DNA of 64,000 nt, from contig NZ_CP033877.1 in NCBI RefSeq assembly GCF_006970445.1, positions 3,356,750 through 3,420,749 of the forward strand. The letters are read 5' to 3'. The position numbers and the translations under genes are program-made. Source of the DNA: Stenotrophomonas maltophilia (GTDB lineage Bacteria; Pseudomonadota; Gammaproteobacteria; Xanthomonadales; Xanthomonadaceae). The number at the start of each line of letters is the position of its first letter. Position 1 is the stretch's first letter. Below, piece by piece: positions 1 to 8,927 of this stretch. The notes beneath the pieces are model-generated. The model saw nothing but the letters and a program-made list of their open reading frames with translations. It did not search any database and was not told where the DNA came from.

Positions 1-955
1 CAGTCCCCATCATCGCGTGGTGCAGCTTGCCCATCGACAGCGCACGCGCATGCAGGTCGATCGCCGACGCCGGAATGGCCTTGCCGCTGGACGAAACGTA
101 GTCCTGCGCCGGCGCCACGAAGGCCACCTTCGGCGTGTGCTGGCGGGTCGCCGCATCTTCCAGGCTCTTGATCAGCCCCATGCGCAAGGCGCCGTAGGCG
201 CGGATGGCCTCGAACTTCTGCAGCGCAGCCTTGTCTTCGTTGATCGCCGGCTGCAGCTCGGTGCCGCTGTAGCCCAGGTCGACGGCGTTGAGGAAGATGG
301 TCGGGATGCCGGCGGTGATCATCGTCACCTCGAAGCTACCCACGCCGGGCACTTCCAGGGTATCGACCAGATTGCCGGTCGGGAACATCGCGCCCGCATC
401 GCCGTCATCGGACGGATCGATGAATTCCAGCTGGATCTCGGCGGCCGGGAAGGTCACGCCATCCAGCTCGAAATCGCCGATCTCCTGTACTTCGCCATCG
501 CGCATCGGCACGTGCGCGATGATGGTCTTGCCGATGTTGGCCTGCCAGATGCGCACGGTGCACAGGCCATCGCGCGGAACACGGGCCGGATCGATCAGAC
601 CGTTGGCGATCGCGAACGGACCGACTGCGGTGCTGAGGTTGCCGCAGTTGCCACTCCAGTCGACGAAGGCGGTGTCGATCGAGACCTGGCCGTACAGATA
701 GTCGACATCGTGGTCCGGCACTGAGGCGGTGGAGATGATCACGCACTTGCTGGTGCTGGACGTTGCACCGCCCATGCCGTCGGTCTGCTTGCCGTACGGA
801 TCAGGCGAGCCGATCACGCGCATCAGCAGCGCATCGCGTGCGGCGCCCGGCACCTGTGCGGCTTCGGGCAGGTCCTGCAGGCGGAAGAACACGCCCTTGC
901 TGGTGCCACCGCGCATGTAGGTGGCCGGAATACGGAGTTGCGGGAGGAAGGTCAT
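1..955 (-). CDS. prpF: PrpF, 2-methylaconitate cis-trans isomerase (C-terminus cut by window edge)
   Basis: PrpF isomerises 2-methylaconitate made by AcnD so that the methylcitrate cycle (cytosolic propionyl-CoA breakdown) can continue. The frame opens with ATG at 955 and stays open to the window edge, about 318 codons; the family is near 390-400 aa, so the C-terminus is missing. The N-terminus reads MTFLPQLRIPATYMRGGTSK, and the MRGGTSKG signature and the later DWSGNCGNLSTAVGPFAI stretch are typical of PrpF. It begins 3 nt after the parE stop, so it is probably translationally coupled to that toxin gene at the end of the prpBC-acnD operon. Identification is firm. Confidence 0.93.
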   Translation of the reverse strand, partial: MTFLPQLRIPATYMRGGTSKGVFFRLQDLPEAAQVPGAARDALLMRVIGSPDPYGKQTDGMGGATSSTSKCVIISTASVPDHDVDYLYGQVSIDTAFVDWSGNCGNLSTAVGPFAIANGLIDPARVPRDGLCTVRIWQANIGKTIIAHVPMRDGEVQEIGDFELDGVTFPAAEIQLEFIDPSDDGDAGAMFPTGNLVDTLEVPGVGSFEVTMITAGIPTIFLNAVDLGYSGTELQPAINEDKAALQKFEAIRAYGALRMGLIKSLEDAATRQHTPKVAFVAPAQDYVSSSGKAIPASAIDLHARALSMGKLHHAMMGT

Positions 956-958
956 GGA

Positions 959-1321
959 TCAGTATCCTGGATGCGACGAACCAATATCGGGGTTGAGCTC
1001 CTCGTCTTCGAACAGTGCTTCCATGCCCCGCGAAGCATTCCAGATGCGCACGATGGAAACGTGCGCAGGTAGCTCCACGTAGTAGACCAGGTAGCCGTTG
1101 AAGCGACGAACCGGATGAAAACGCAACGGCGCTGGCAGCGAGGGCAACAGACCCGCATGCAGTGCGGAACCAGCAACCGGGTGCACCTCGATCAGCTTTA
1201 CAACGGATTCCACCGCATCGATGAAGCCGATTTCCAGCACTTCTCCGCCTTGATCTGCATACCAGCCTGCTGCCTGGTCAAGATCTCGAACCGCTGCGGG
1301 GGACCAGTGCGAGGGCTTCAC
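959..1321 (-). CDS. parE: ParE/RelE-family toxin of a type II toxin-antitoxin pair
   Basis: Small 120-aa protein of the RelE/ParE plasmid-stabilisation family; ParE toxins usually act on DNA gyrase and RelE members on ribosome-bound mRNA, and the sequence alone does not decide which. It shows the family pattern: WSPAAVRDLDQAAGWYADQG helix pair, then HPVAG and the RRFNGYLVYYVE strand pair, and VSIVRIWNASRG near the end. The start is GTG at 1321, overlapping the antitoxin stop by 4 nt, the usual arrangement for coupled translation. It lies between acnD and prpF inside the propionate operon, an odd location. The C-terminal extension after the RIWNASRG strand is about 20 residues. Confidence 0.86.
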   Translation of the reverse strand: MKPSHWSPAAVRDLDQAAGWYADQGGEVLEIGFIDAVESVVKLIEVHPVAGSALHAGLLPSLPAPLRFHPVRRFNGYLVYYVELPAHVSIVRIWNASRGMEALFEDEELNPDIGSSHPGY

Positions 1322-1560
1322 TTGCGGTTCCGTGCACGCTCACGCAGCTTGTCGAAGTGATCCGGCGGCAGAGGCGCCGAAGGTCCCGACGCCAGCCCTT
1401 CGGCAATCAGCTGCTTGAGCAGTTCTTCGGCCTTGCTGCGCTGGCGCTGGCGGATCAGATCACGCACATAATCCGACGTGCTGGAGTAGCCGCCTTCGCG
1501 CACTTCCTCGTCCACGAACTGCTTGAGCGGGTCGGTCAGCGAAATGTTCATGGTGGCCAT
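1318..1560 (-). CDS. parD: ParD-family ribbon-helix-helix antitoxin
   Basis: 80-aa antitoxin, start ATG at 1560 (MATMNISLTDPLKQFVDEEV). The first ~45 residues match the ParD/CopG ribbon-helix-helix DNA-binding fold, with the characteristic GGYSSTSDYVRDLIRQ helix; the charged C-terminal part should wrap the toxin. Longer upstream starts exist in frame but this start is favoured by the conserved MNISL strand and by the palindrome (1572-1588) just upstream, a likely autoregulatory operator. It overlaps parE by 4 nt. The gap to the acnD stop is 101 nt, enough for its own promoter, so the pair may be transcribed both with the prp operon and independently. Confidence 0.88.
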   Translation of the reverse strand: MATMNISLTDPLKQFVDEEVREGGYSSTSDYVRDLIRQRQRSKAEELLKQLIAEGLASGPSAPLPPDHFDKLRERARNRK

Positions 1561-1571
1561 GAGACTCTCCA

Positions 1572-1588
1572 TTGGCAGTTTTTGCCAA
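1572..1588 (-). promoter_or_regulatory. Probable ParD operator palindrome
   Basis: TTGGCA-N5-TGCCAA, a perfect 6-bp inverted repeat centred about 20 nt before the parD start. Ribbon-helix-helix antitoxins of this family bind short palindromes at this position to repress their own operon. The operator role is inferred from position and symmetry. Confidence 0.55.
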
Positions 1589-1661
1589 GTCAGTGTGCGC
1601 CCCACCCTCGAGTCGGACAAGCCCGCCCCCGGGCCTCCGGGGGCAGGCATTCAGCCGGCTA

Positions 1662-4280
1662 TCACGCCACCCTGGCGCCTTCCAGGAAGTCCTGGGCGAA
1701 GCGCTGCAGCACGCCGCCGGCTTCGTAGATCGCCACTTCCTCATCGCTGTCCAGGCGGCAGGTAACCGGCACCGTGACGTCCTGGCCGTCGCGGCGATGG
1801 ATGACCAGGGTCAGCTCGGCACGCGGGGTGCGCTCACCGATCACGTCGAAGGTCTCGGTGCCATCGATACCCAGGGTCAGGCGGGTGGTGCCCGGCTTGA
1901 ACTCCAGCGGCAGCACGCCCATGCCGATCAGGTTGGTACGGTGAATCCGCTCGAAGCCTTCGGCCACGATCGCCTCCACACCAGCCAGGCGCACGCCCTT
2001 GGCGGCCCAGTCACGCGAGCTGCCCTGGCCGTAGTCGGCACCGGCGATGATGATCAGCGGCTGCTTGCGGTCCATGTAGGTCTCGATCGCTTCCCACATG
2101 CGCATCATCTTGCCTTCCGGCTCCACGCGCGCCAGCGAACCCTGCTTCACGCTGCCGTCGTCGTTGCGCACCATCTCGTTGAACAGCTTCGGATTGGCGA
2201 AGGTGGCGCGCTGCGCGGTCAGGTGGTCGCCGCGGTGAGTCGCGTAGGAATTGAAGTCCTCTTCGGGCAGGCCCATCTTCGCCAGGTACTCACCGGCAGC
2301 ACTGGACGCCATGATCGCATTGGACGGCGACAGGTGGTCGGTGGTGATGTTGTCCGGCAGCACCGCCAACGCGCGCATGCCTGCCAGCGTGCGCTCACCG
2401 GCCAGTGCACCCTCCCAGTACGGCGGGCGGCGGATGTAGGTGCTCTGCGGGCGCCAGTCGTACAGCGGGCTGACCGCCGCGCCATGCTCCACGCGCACGT
2501 TGAACATCGGGTTGTAGACCTTGCGGAACTGCTCGGGCTTCACCGAGGCCTTCACCACCGCGTCGATCTCGGCATCACTCGGCCAGATGTCCTTCAGGCG
2601 CACCTCATTGCCATCGGCATCCACGCCCAGCACGTCCTTCTCGATATCGAAGCGGACGGTGCCGGCGATGGCGTAGGCGATCACCAGCGGCGGCGAGGCC
2701 AGGAAGGCCTGCTTGGCGTACGGATGGATGCGGCCATCGAAGTTGCGGTTGCCCGACAGAACCGCCGTGGCGTACAGGTCACGGTCGATGATCTCCTGCT
2801 GGATCTTCGGGTCCAGCGCACCGCTCATGCCGTTGCAGGTAGTGCAAGCGAAGGCGACGATGCCGAAGCCGAGCTGCTCCAGGTCCGGCATCAGGCCGGA
2901 CTCTTCCAGGTACAACTGCACGGCCTTGGAACCCGGCGCCAGCGACGACTTCACCCACGGCTTGCGCTGCAGGCCACGCGCGTTGGCGTTGCGAGCCAGC
3001 AGTGCAGCGGCGATCACGTTGCGCGGGTTGGAGGTATTGGTGCAGCTGGTGATGGCGGCGATGATCACCGCGCCATCGGGCATCAGGCCCTGCGCCTGCT
3101 CGGCCTTGCCTGCTTCCAGCTTGGCTTCGTCGGCGATGCCGCGCTCGGCCAGCTCGGCGGTGGCCACGCGCTTGTGCGGGTTGGACGGGCCGGCCATGTT
3201 GCGCACCACGCTGGACAGGTCGAAGCGCAGCACGCGCTCGTACTGCGCGGTGGCCAGGTCATCGGCCCACAGGCCGGTGGTGCGTGCGTAGTTTTCCACC
3301 AGCGCCACCTGCGATTCCTCGCGGCCGGTCAGGCGCAGGTAATCGATGGTCTGCCCGTCGATGTAGAACATCGCGGCGGTGGCGCCGTACTCGGGGCACA
3401 TGTTGGAGATGGTGGCGCGGTCACCGATGGTCAGTGCCGCCGCCCCCTCGCCGAAGAATTCAAGCCACGCGCCGACCACGCGCTCCTTGCGCAGGAACTC
3501 GGTCAGGGCCAGCACCACGTCGGTGGCGGTGATGCCCGGCTGCGGGCGACCGCTGAGTTCGACGCCCACGGTATCGGGCAAGCGCATCCACGACGCGCGG
3601 CCCAGCATCACGTTCTCCGCTTCCAGGCCGCCAACACCAATCGCGATCACGCCCAGCGCATCCACGTGCGGGGTGTGGCTGTCGGTGCCCACGCAGGTAT
3701 CCGGGAAGGCCACGCCGTCCTGCACGTAGACCACCGGCGACATCTTCTCCAGGTTGATCTGGTGCATGATGCCGTTGCCCGGCGGAATCACGTCCACGTT
3801 CTCGAAGGCCAGCTTGGTCCAGTCGATGAAGTGGAAACGGTCTTCATTGCGACGATCTTCGATCGCGCGGTTTTTCTCGAACGCCTGCGGATCGAAACCG
3901 CCACACTCCACCGCCAGCGAGTGATCAACGATCAACTGCACCGGCACCACCGGATTCACCTTGGCCGGGTCACCGCCCTTGTCGGCGATCGCATCACGCA
4001 GGCCGGCCAGATCGACAAGCGCGGTCTGGCCGAGGATGTCGTGGCACACAACGCGTGCAGGGAACCACGGGAAATCGAGGTCGCGGCGGCGCTCGATCAG
4101 CTGCTTCAGCGAATCGCCGAGCGTGGCCGGATCGCAGCGGCGCACCAGGTTCTCGGCCAGCACGCGCGAGGTGTACGGCAGGGTGGCATAGGCGCCGGGC
4201 TGGATCGCATCGACGGCGGCACGCGCATCGAAATAGTCCAGCGCGCTGCCGGGGAGGTTCTTGCGGTAATCGGTATTCAT
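1662..4280 (-). CDS. acnD: AcnD, Fe/S-dependent 2-methylcitrate dehydratase
   Basis: 872-aa aconitase-family enzyme that dehydrates 2-methylcitrate in the methylcitrate cycle, working with PrpF in organisms that lack the PrpD dehydratase. The 4Fe-4S ligands are visible in the aconitase motifs SCTNTSNPRN (first Cys) and CTTCNGMSG (two Cys), and the substrate region RHP-type ends with GADYGQGSSRDWAAKG in the C-terminal swivel domain. Length fits AcnD (about 865 aa). Lying between prpC and prpF distinguishes it from the housekeeping AcnA/AcnB. Start ATG at 4280 follows a 97-nt gap after prpC that contains a strong hairpin. Confidence 0.95.
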   Translation of the reverse strand: MNTDYRKNLPGSALDYFDARAAVDAIQPGAYATLPYTSRVLAENLVRRCDPATLGDSLKQLIERRRDLDFPWFPARVVCHDILGQTALVDLAGLRDAIADKGGDPAKVNPVVPVQLIVDHSLAVECGGFDPQAFEKNRAIEDRRNEDRFHFIDWTKLAFENVDVIPPGNGIMHQINLEKMSPVVYVQDGVAFPDTCVGTDSHTPHVDALGVIAIGVGGLEAENVMLGRASWMRLPDTVGVELSGRPQPGITATDVVLALTEFLRKERVVGAWLEFFGEGAAALTIGDRATISNMCPEYGATAAMFYIDGQTIDYLRLTGREESQVALVENYARTTGLWADDLATAQYERVLRFDLSSVVRNMAGPSNPHKRVATAELAERGIADEAKLEAGKAEQAQGLMPDGAVIIAAITSCTNTSNPRNVIAAALLARNANARGLQRKPWVKSSLAPGSKAVQLYLEESGLMPDLEQLGFGIVAFACTTCNGMSGALDPKIQQEIIDRDLYATAVLSGNRNFDGRIHPYAKQAFLASPPLVIAYAIAGTVRFDIEKDVLGVDADGNEVRLKDIWPSDAEIDAVVKASVKPEQFRKVYNPMFNVRVEHGAAVSPLYDWRPQSTYIRRPPYWEGALAGERTLAGMRALAVLPDNITTDHLSPSNAIMASSAAGEYLAKMGLPEEDFNSYATHRGDHLTAQRATFANPKLFNEMVRNDDGSVKQGSLARVEPEGKMMRMWEAIETYMDRKQPLIIIAGADYGQGSSRDWAAKGVRLAGVEAIVAEGFERIHRTNLIGMGVLPLEFKPGTTRLTLGIDGTETFDVIGERTPRAELTLVIHRRDGQDVTVPVTCRLDSDEEVAIYEAGGVLQRFAQDFLEGARVA

Positions 4281-4333
4281 GGGCTGGCGGAGTGCTTGGG
4301 GCGGGCCGGGTGCCGGCGGTGCGGCGGCGAAAG

Positions 4334-4362
4334 CATCCGGCCGGCACGCGGCCGGCCGGATG
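4334..4362. repeat. Hairpin in the prpC-acnD gap
   Basis: CATCCGGCCGGC, a 4-nt loop (ACGC) and the exact reverse complement form a 12-bp GC-rich stem between prpC and acnD. There is no U-tract, so it is not an ordinary terminator; it may stabilise or process the operon mRNA, or be a degenerate repetitive palindrome. Confidence 0.6.
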
Positions 4363-4377
4363 GGTACAGCAGGTGGA

Positions 4378-5535
4378 TCAGACGCGCTTGTCGATGGCGA
4401 CGAAGTCGCGGTCTTCCGGACCGATGTAGTTGGCGCTCGGGCGGATGATCTTGCCGTCGATGCGCTGCTCGACGATGTGCGCGCTCCAGCCGGCGGTGCG
4501 GGCGATCACGAACAGGGGAGTGAACATCGCGGTCGGCACGCCCATCATGTGGTAGCTGACGGCGCTGAACCAGTCCAGGTTCGGGAACATCTTCTTGATG
4601 TCCCACATCACCGATTCCAGGCGCTCGGCGATGTCGTACATCTTCATGCTCGACTGCTCTTCGGACAGCTCGCGGGCCACATCCTTGATCACCTTGTTGC
4701 GCGGATCGGAGACGGTGTAGACCGGGTGGCCGAAACCGATCACCACTTCCTTGCGCTCAACGCGCGCCTTGATGTCTTCCTCTGCCTCATCAGGGTTGTC
4801 GTAGCGCTTCTGCACTTCGAACGCCACTTCATTGGCGCCGCCATGCTTCGGACCGCGCAGTGCACCGATGCCACCGCAGATCGCGCTGTACATGTCACTG
4901 CCGGTACCGGCGATGACGCGGCAGGTGAAGGTCGAGGCGTTGAACTCGTGTTCCGCGTACAGGATCAGCGAGGTGTGCATCGCCTTCACCCACGATTCCT
5001 GCGGCTTCTCGCCGTGCAGCAGGTGCAGGAAGTGGCCGCCGATCGAGTCATCGTCGGTTTCCACATCGATGGCACGGCCGTTGTGGCTCCAGTGGTACCA
5101 GTACAGCAGCATCGAACCGAGGCAGGCCATCAGCTTGTCGGCGATGTCGCGCGCACCCGGATGGTTGTGGTCGTCCTTCTCCGGCGCCACGCAGCCGAGC
5201 ACGGACACGCCGGTGCGCATCACGTCCATCGGATGCGCCGACGGCGGCAGCTCTTCCAGCGCCGCCTTCACCGCAGCCGGGATACCGCGCAGCGACTTCA
5301 GCTTGGCCTTGTACGAAACCAGCTCGGCGCGGGTCGGCAGCTTGCCATGCACCAGCAGATAGGCGATTTCCTCGAATTCGCTGGTGTTGGCCAGGTCCAG
5401 GATGTCGTAGCCACGGTAGTGCAGGTCATTGCCGCTACGGCCCACGCTGCACAGCGCGGTGTTGCCGGCGGCGGTGCCGGACAGGGCGACGGACTTCTTC
5501 GGCTTGAAGGTCGGGGTTGCGGTCGTATCGTTCAT
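4378..5535 (-). CDS. prpC: PrpC, 2-methylcitrate synthase
   Basis: 385-aa citrate-synthase-fold enzyme condensing propionyl-CoA with oxaloacetate, the entry step of the methylcitrate cycle. The citrate-synthase catalytic motifs are present: [25 protein letters not shown] with the active His, and the C-terminal [20 protein letters not shown] segment. Length and the position directly downstream of prpB (36-nt gap) indicate PrpC and not the longer, allosteric GltA. Start ATG at 5535. Transcribed from the sigma-54-type promoter ahead of prpB. Confidence 0.95.
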   Translation of the reverse strand: MNDTTATPTFKPKKSVALSGTAAGNTALCSVGRSGNDLHYRGYDILDLANTSEFEEIAYLLVHGKLPTRAELVSYKAKLKSLRGIPAAVKAALEELPPSAHPMDVMRTGVSVLGCVAPEKDDHNHPGARDIADKLMACLGSMLLYWYHWSHNGRAIDVETDDDSIGGHFLHLLHGEKPQESWVKAMHTSLILYAEHEFNASTFTCRVIAGTGSDMYSAICGGIGALRGPKHGGANEVAFEVQKRYDNPDEAEEDIKARVERKEVVIGFGHPVYTVSDPRNKVIKDVARELSEEQSSMKMYDIAERLESVMWDIKKMFPNLDWFSAVSYHMMGVPTAMFTPLFVIARTAGWSAHIVEQRIDGKIIRPSANYIGPEDRDFVAIDKRV

Positions 5536-5571
5536 GTTTTCCCTCCGAAAACTGATGGTGCAGGGTACTGC

Positions 5572-6465
5572 TTATTTCTTGGCGGCGAACAGTGCATCGA
5601 GCTGCTGCTCGAAGGCGTGGTAGCCGATGCGGTCGTAAAGTTCTTCGCGGGTCTGCATGGTCTCGACCACGTTGCGCTGGTGGCCATCGTGGCGCACCGC
5701 CTGGTAGACGTTCTCGGCGGCCTTGTTGGCCGCACGGAAGGCCGACAGCGGGAACAGCTGGATGGCGACGCCAGCCGATGCCAGTTCATCGCGGCTGAAC
5801 AGCGGGGTGGCACCGAATTCGGTGATGTTGGCCAGCACCGGCACCTTCACCGCGTCGACGAAGCGGCGGTAGGTGTCCAGGTCGTAGGCGGCCTCGGCGA
5901 AGATGCCATCGGCACCCGCCTCGACACAGGCGATGGCGCGCTCGATGGCCTTGTCCACGCCGTCCACCTGGATGGCGTCGGTGCGCGCGATCAGGAAGAA
6001 GTCCGGATCGGTCTTGGCATCGGCAGCCGCCTTCACGCGGTCGACCATTTCACCCTGCGAGACGATCTCCTTGCCGGGGCGGTGACCGCAGCGCTTGGCG
6101 CCGACCTGGTCTTCAATGTGGCAGGCGCCCGCGCCGGCCTTGATCAGCGACTTCACGGTGCGCGCGATATTGAACGCGCTCGGGCCGAAGCCGGTATCGA
6201 TGTCGACCATCAACGGCAGGTCGCAGACGTCGGTGATGCGGCGCACGTCCACCAGCACGTCTTCCAGGGTGTTGATGCCCAGGTCCGGCAGGCCCAGCGA
6301 GCCCGCGGCAACACCGCCGCCGGACAGGTAGATAGCGCGGAAGCCGGCGCGCTTGGCCAGCAGGGCATGGTTGGCGTTGATCGCGCCGATCACCTGCAGC
6401 GGCGATTCGGCAGCCAGCGCCTCACGGAAGCGGGCACCGGCGGAGAAAGGGGCGGAAGCGGTCAT
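5572..6465 (-). CDS. prpB: PrpB, 2-methylisocitrate lyase
   Basis: 297-aa lyase of the isocitrate lyase/PEP mutase family that splits 2-methylisocitrate into pyruvate and succinate, the last step of the cycle. It carries the metal-binding DIDTGFG region and the active-site [16 protein letters not shown] motif with the catalytic Cys. ATG at 6465 ([17 protein letters not shown]) gives the usual PrpB length; an upstream in-frame ATG would run through the promoter and is rejected. First gene of the operon, divergent from prpR. Confidence 0.95.
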   Translation of the reverse strand: MTASAPFSAGARFREALAAESPLQVIGAINANHALLAKRAGFRAIYLSGGGVAAGSLGLPDLGINTLEDVLVDVRRITDVCDLPLMVDIDTGFGPSAFNIARTVKSLIKAGAGACHIEDQVGAKRCGHRPGKEIVSQGEMVDRVKAAADAKTDPDFFLIARTDAIQVDGVDKAIERAIACVEAGADGIFAEAAYDLDTYRRFVDAVKVPVLANITEFGATPLFSRDELASAGVAIQLFPLSAFRAANKAAENVYQAVRHDGHQRNVVETMQTREELYDRIGYHAFEQQLDALFAAKK

Positions 6466-6498
6466 GCGGCAATCCAGGTTGAAGTACGGGAAAGAGAG

Positions 6499-6515
6499 CG
6501 CAAGCACCATGCCAA
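6499..6515 (-). promoter_or_regulatory. Sigma-54 (-24/-12) promoter of the prpBC operon
   Basis: Reading leftward: TTGGCATGGTGCTTGCG. It has the invariant GG and GC doublets separated by exactly 10 nt and matches the YTGGCACG-N4-TTGCW consensus closely (TGGCAT/TTGCG). It lies 33 nt before the prpB start. The divergent neighbour encodes a sigma-54-dependent activator, which makes the assignment strong. Confidence 0.85.
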
Positions 6516-6558
6516 GCTGCAAGCCGTTGATTTCACGGGCATGACCGCCACGCAACAG

Positions 6559-6598
6559 TGAAACATATGAAACACTGAAACAGATGTATCATGAAACA
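6559..6598. promoter_or_regulatory. PrpR upstream activating region: TGAAACA repeats
   Basis: Four direct copies of TGAAACA (6559-6565, 6568-6574, 6576-6582, 6592-6598); the last is preceded by TGTATCA, forming an imperfect inverted repeat TGTATCA-TGAAACA. The cluster is 44-100 nt upstream of the -24 element, the usual distance for an enhancer-type activator, and ends 20 nt before prpR, so it may also autoregulate prpR. Binding by PrpR is inferred. Confidence 0.65.
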
Positions 6599-6618
6599 CC
6601 CCGCCCGACCCCGCCGCC

Positions 6619-8202
6619 ATGTACCTGCCCCGCTCGCCCCTGCGCCATGCCGATGCCGACCCCGGTCGCCCAGTGATCTGGACCGTCAGCGTCTCGCGGC
6701 TGACCGGCCTGCTCGGCGACGTCATTCCGGAGTTCGACCGCCGCGCGCGCATCGAGCAGATCAACCTCGGTTTCGAGGAAGCGGTGGATGTGATCGGCCA
6801 GCGCCTGCGCCGCGAGCACTGCGACGTGGTCATCGCCGGCGGCTCCAACGCGGCCTGGCTGCGCGGCCGGCTGGAGCTGCCGCTGGTGCCGATCCAGGCC
6901 AACGGCTTCGACCTGATGGAAGCGCTCGCCCGCGCCCGCCGCATCGCCAGCCGCATTGGCCTGGTCACCCACGCCAGCGACGTGCCGGTGTTCAGCAACT
7001 TCCAGCAGAGTTTCGGCCTGGATATCGAGCATCGCCGCTTCGTCACCCGCGAGGACGCGCGCGACTGCATTGCAGACCTGCGCGCCAATGGCATCGAAGT
7101 GATCGTCGGCACCGGCATGGCCATCGACCATGCCGAACAGGCCGGCCTGCCCGGTGTGCTGCTGTACTCGGCCGACTCGGTGCGGCAGGCGTTCGAACAT
7201 GCGCTGGAACTGACCCAGACCCTGGCCCGCTCCAGCGGCAACCGAGCCGCCCCGCGCCGGCGCGCGGCAGCGCGTGCCGACACGCATGAACTGCTCGGCG
7301 ACAGCGAAGCGATGGCCCAAGTGCGCGCACAGATCGCGCTCTATGCACCGCACGACAGCACCGTACTGGTGACCGGCGAAACCGGCACCGGCAAGGAACT
7401 GGTGGCGCGGCAGCTGCACGCCGCCAGTGGCCGTCGCGGACGCTTCGTGGCGCTGAACTGCGGCGCCATCAGCGAATCACTGCTGGAAGCCGAGCTGTTC
7501 GGCTACAGCGATGGCGCCTTCACCGGTGCGCGTCGTGGCGGCCGCGTTGGCCTGGTTGAAGCTGCAGACGGCGGCACGCTGTTCCTGGATGAGATCGGCG
7601 AACTGCCGCTGCCGCTGCAGACCCGCCTGCTGCGGGTGCTGGAAGAGCGCGAAGTGCTGCGTGTGGGTGCCACCGAACCGACCCCGGTCGACCTGCGTGT
7701 GGTGGCCGCCACGCTGCAATCGCTGGAGCAGCGCGCGGCGACCGGCAGCTTCCGTCGCGACCTGTACTACCGCCTGGCCGCGCTGCGCATCGCCCTGCCC
7801 TCGCTGCGTGCCCGGCGCGGTGACATCCCGCTGTTGGCGCAGCACTTCTTCCGCCAGCTGCGCGGCATCGACGCGCCACTGGATGAGGATGCACTGACGA
7901 CACTGACCATCGCCGAGTGGCCCGGCAACGTGCGCGAACTGCGCAATCTGGTCGATCGGCTACGCATCCACTGGCAGCCCGGAGAAGGCCTGATTGATGC
8001 TGCGCGACTGCTGCAGTTGGCACCCGAACTGGTGAATGAGGGCGCTGCAGCATTGCCGGTGGAAAGCAACGGCAAGCGCCCGCCGCGTGCGCAGCTGGAG
8101 ACGCTACTGCAGGAACATCGCAATGATCGCGAGGGGATGGCGCAGGCGCTGGGCGTCTCACGCACTACGCTGTGGCGCTGGCTGCGCGCGGAGGGGTTAT
8201 AA
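6619..8202 (+). CDS. prpR: PrpR, sigma-54-dependent propionate catabolism activator
   Basis: 527-aa enhancer-binding protein that senses 2-methylcitrate and activates prpBC with sigma-54 RNA polymerase. Residues ~15-210 form the PrpR_N sensory domain. The AAA+ domain follows, with Walker A GETGTGKE near residue 253, the sigma-54-contacting GAFTGA loop near 298 and LFLDEIGELPL as Walker B. A Fis-type helix-turn-helix closes the protein (MAQALGVSRTTLWRWLRAEG). Divergent from prpB with TGAAACA repeats in the shared 153-bp gap. Start ATG 6619 just precedes the conserved N-terminal domain. Confidence 0.94.
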   Translation: MYLPRSPLRHADADPGRPVIWTVSVSRLTGLLGDVIPEFDRRARIEQINLGFEEAVDVIGQRLRREHCDVVIAGGSNAAWLRGRLELPLVPIQANGFDLMEALARARRIASRIGLVTHASDVPVFSNFQQSFGLDIEHRRFVTREDARDCIADLRANGIEVIVGTGMAIDHAEQAGLPGVLLYSADSVRQAFEHALELTQTLARSSGNRAAPRRRAAARADTHELLGDSEAMAQVRAQIALYAPHDSTVLVTGETGTGKELVARQLHAASGRRGRFVALNCGAISESLLEAELFGYSDGAFTGARRGGRVGLVEAADGGTLFLDEIGELPLPLQTRLLRVLEEREVLRVGATEPTPVDLRVVAATLQSLEQRAATGSFRRDLYYRLAALRIALPSLRARRGDIPLLAQHFFRQLRGIDAPLDEDALTTLTIAEWPGNVRELRNLVDRLRIHWQPGEGLIDAARLLQLAPELVNEGAAALPVESNGKRPPRAQLETLLQEHRNDREGMAQALGVSRTTLWRWLRAEGL

Positions 8203-8214
8203 CCACTCGTTGCC

Positions 8215-8287
8215 TGGTGGGTGCGAACCTTGGTTCGCAACGCTCTTCCGTCAAGCATCTCATCCACGCATGGCGTGGATCTACCGG
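8215..8287. repeat. Pair of GTAG/SMAG-type palindromes after prpR
   Basis: Two short palindromes between the convergent prpR and DoxX genes: one around GCGAACCTTGGTTCGC (8217-8232) and one reading, on the minus strand, GTAGATCCACGCCATGCGTG, ending near 8262. The second has the GTAG head and stem of SMAG elements, the REP-like repeats of S. maltophilia. Probably also attenuates convergent transcription. Confidence 0.75.
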
Positions 8288-8338
8288 AACATACCAAATG
8301 CTACAGACGCGCTCCGGCTGCGTGCGGACGAGGAACGC

Positions 8339-8752
8339 TCACCGCGCCCAACGCGCCTCGATGGCGAACCGACCGCTTCCTACCGCCGCGACCCATAGCA
8401 GCAGCACCCCAAGCGGCACTTCGCTCAGGTAGAAGAACCAGCTCAGCCAATCGGGCACGCTCAATCCCGCAGGAATGCGCGCGATGCCATCGGTCATTGC
8501 GGCCACCGCACAGATGCCCGCCAGCAGCAGCGCCGAGGGGCGACTCAACAGACCCAGCACCAGCAGGCCGCCGGCGATCCATTCGATCGCACCGAGCACC
8601 GGCGCACTGAACACCGGGAACGGAATGCCCGCATCAACCAGCGTATGAACCATGCGCTCGCGCCCCGCGTCGGTAAACACCTTGTTCCAGCCGGATACGC
8701 AGAACATCACGCCGGCGACGATGCGGCCAAGCAGCAGCAGGAAGGCTTCCAT
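8339..8752 (-). CDS. DoxX-family membrane protein
   Basis: 137-aa integral membrane protein of the DoxX family, function not established (some members are linked to oxidative stress or quinone-dependent enzymes). Four hydrophobic helices can be read: residues ~3-18, ~47-65, ~69-86 and ~104-124; the N-terminal GRIVAGVMFCVSGWNKVF and the central EWIAGGLLVLGLLSRPSA segments are typical of the family. Start ATG 8752 puts the first helix at the N-terminus; an in-frame start about 16 codons upstream is possible. It has no obvious operon partner: about 170 nt of repeat-bearing DNA separates it from the aac gene. Confidence 0.8.
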   Translation of the reverse strand: MEAFLLLLGRIVAGVMFCVSGWNKVFTDAGRERMVHTLVDAGIPFPVFSAPVLGAIEWIAGGLLVLGLLSRPSALLLAGICAVAAMTDGIARIPAGLSVPDWLSWFFYLSEVPLGVLLLWVAAVGSGRFAIEARWAR

Positions 8753-8862
8753 GCCGCGGCGTGGCGGCGGCACGGCAAACAGGCAACGCCAGGAGAGCAT
8801 GGCAATTCCGGAAGTCGAGGGCATCCAGCCGAGTGTGCCGGTCACTGGCCTGCTCGCAGATG

Positions 8863-8927
8863 AAGCGAACCCGTCGGTTCGCGACAATCTGCTCCTGTAG
8901 CGTCGCCAACCAAGGTTGGCGGCTACC
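8863..8927. repeat. SMAG-type palindromes between aac(6')-like gene and doxX
   Basis: A hairpin GCGAACCCGTCGGTTCGC near 8864-8881, then GTAGCGTCGCCAACC / GGTTGGCGGCTAC (8897-8926) with a GTAG head at both ends. The right-hand GTAG, read on the minus strand, includes the TAG stop codon of the acetyltransferase gene. Confidence 0.75.

Noticed and set aside
6466..6555. Upstream start for PrpB
   Set aside because: The extension covers the sigma-54 promoter and lacks similarity to PrpB N-termini.
1572..6561. Very long rightward open frames opposite acnD and prpC-prpB (958 and 760 codons)
   Set aside because: They are antisense to clearly coding genes; in this GC-rich genome, third-position bias leaves the opposite strand open. 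Their translations show no family motif.
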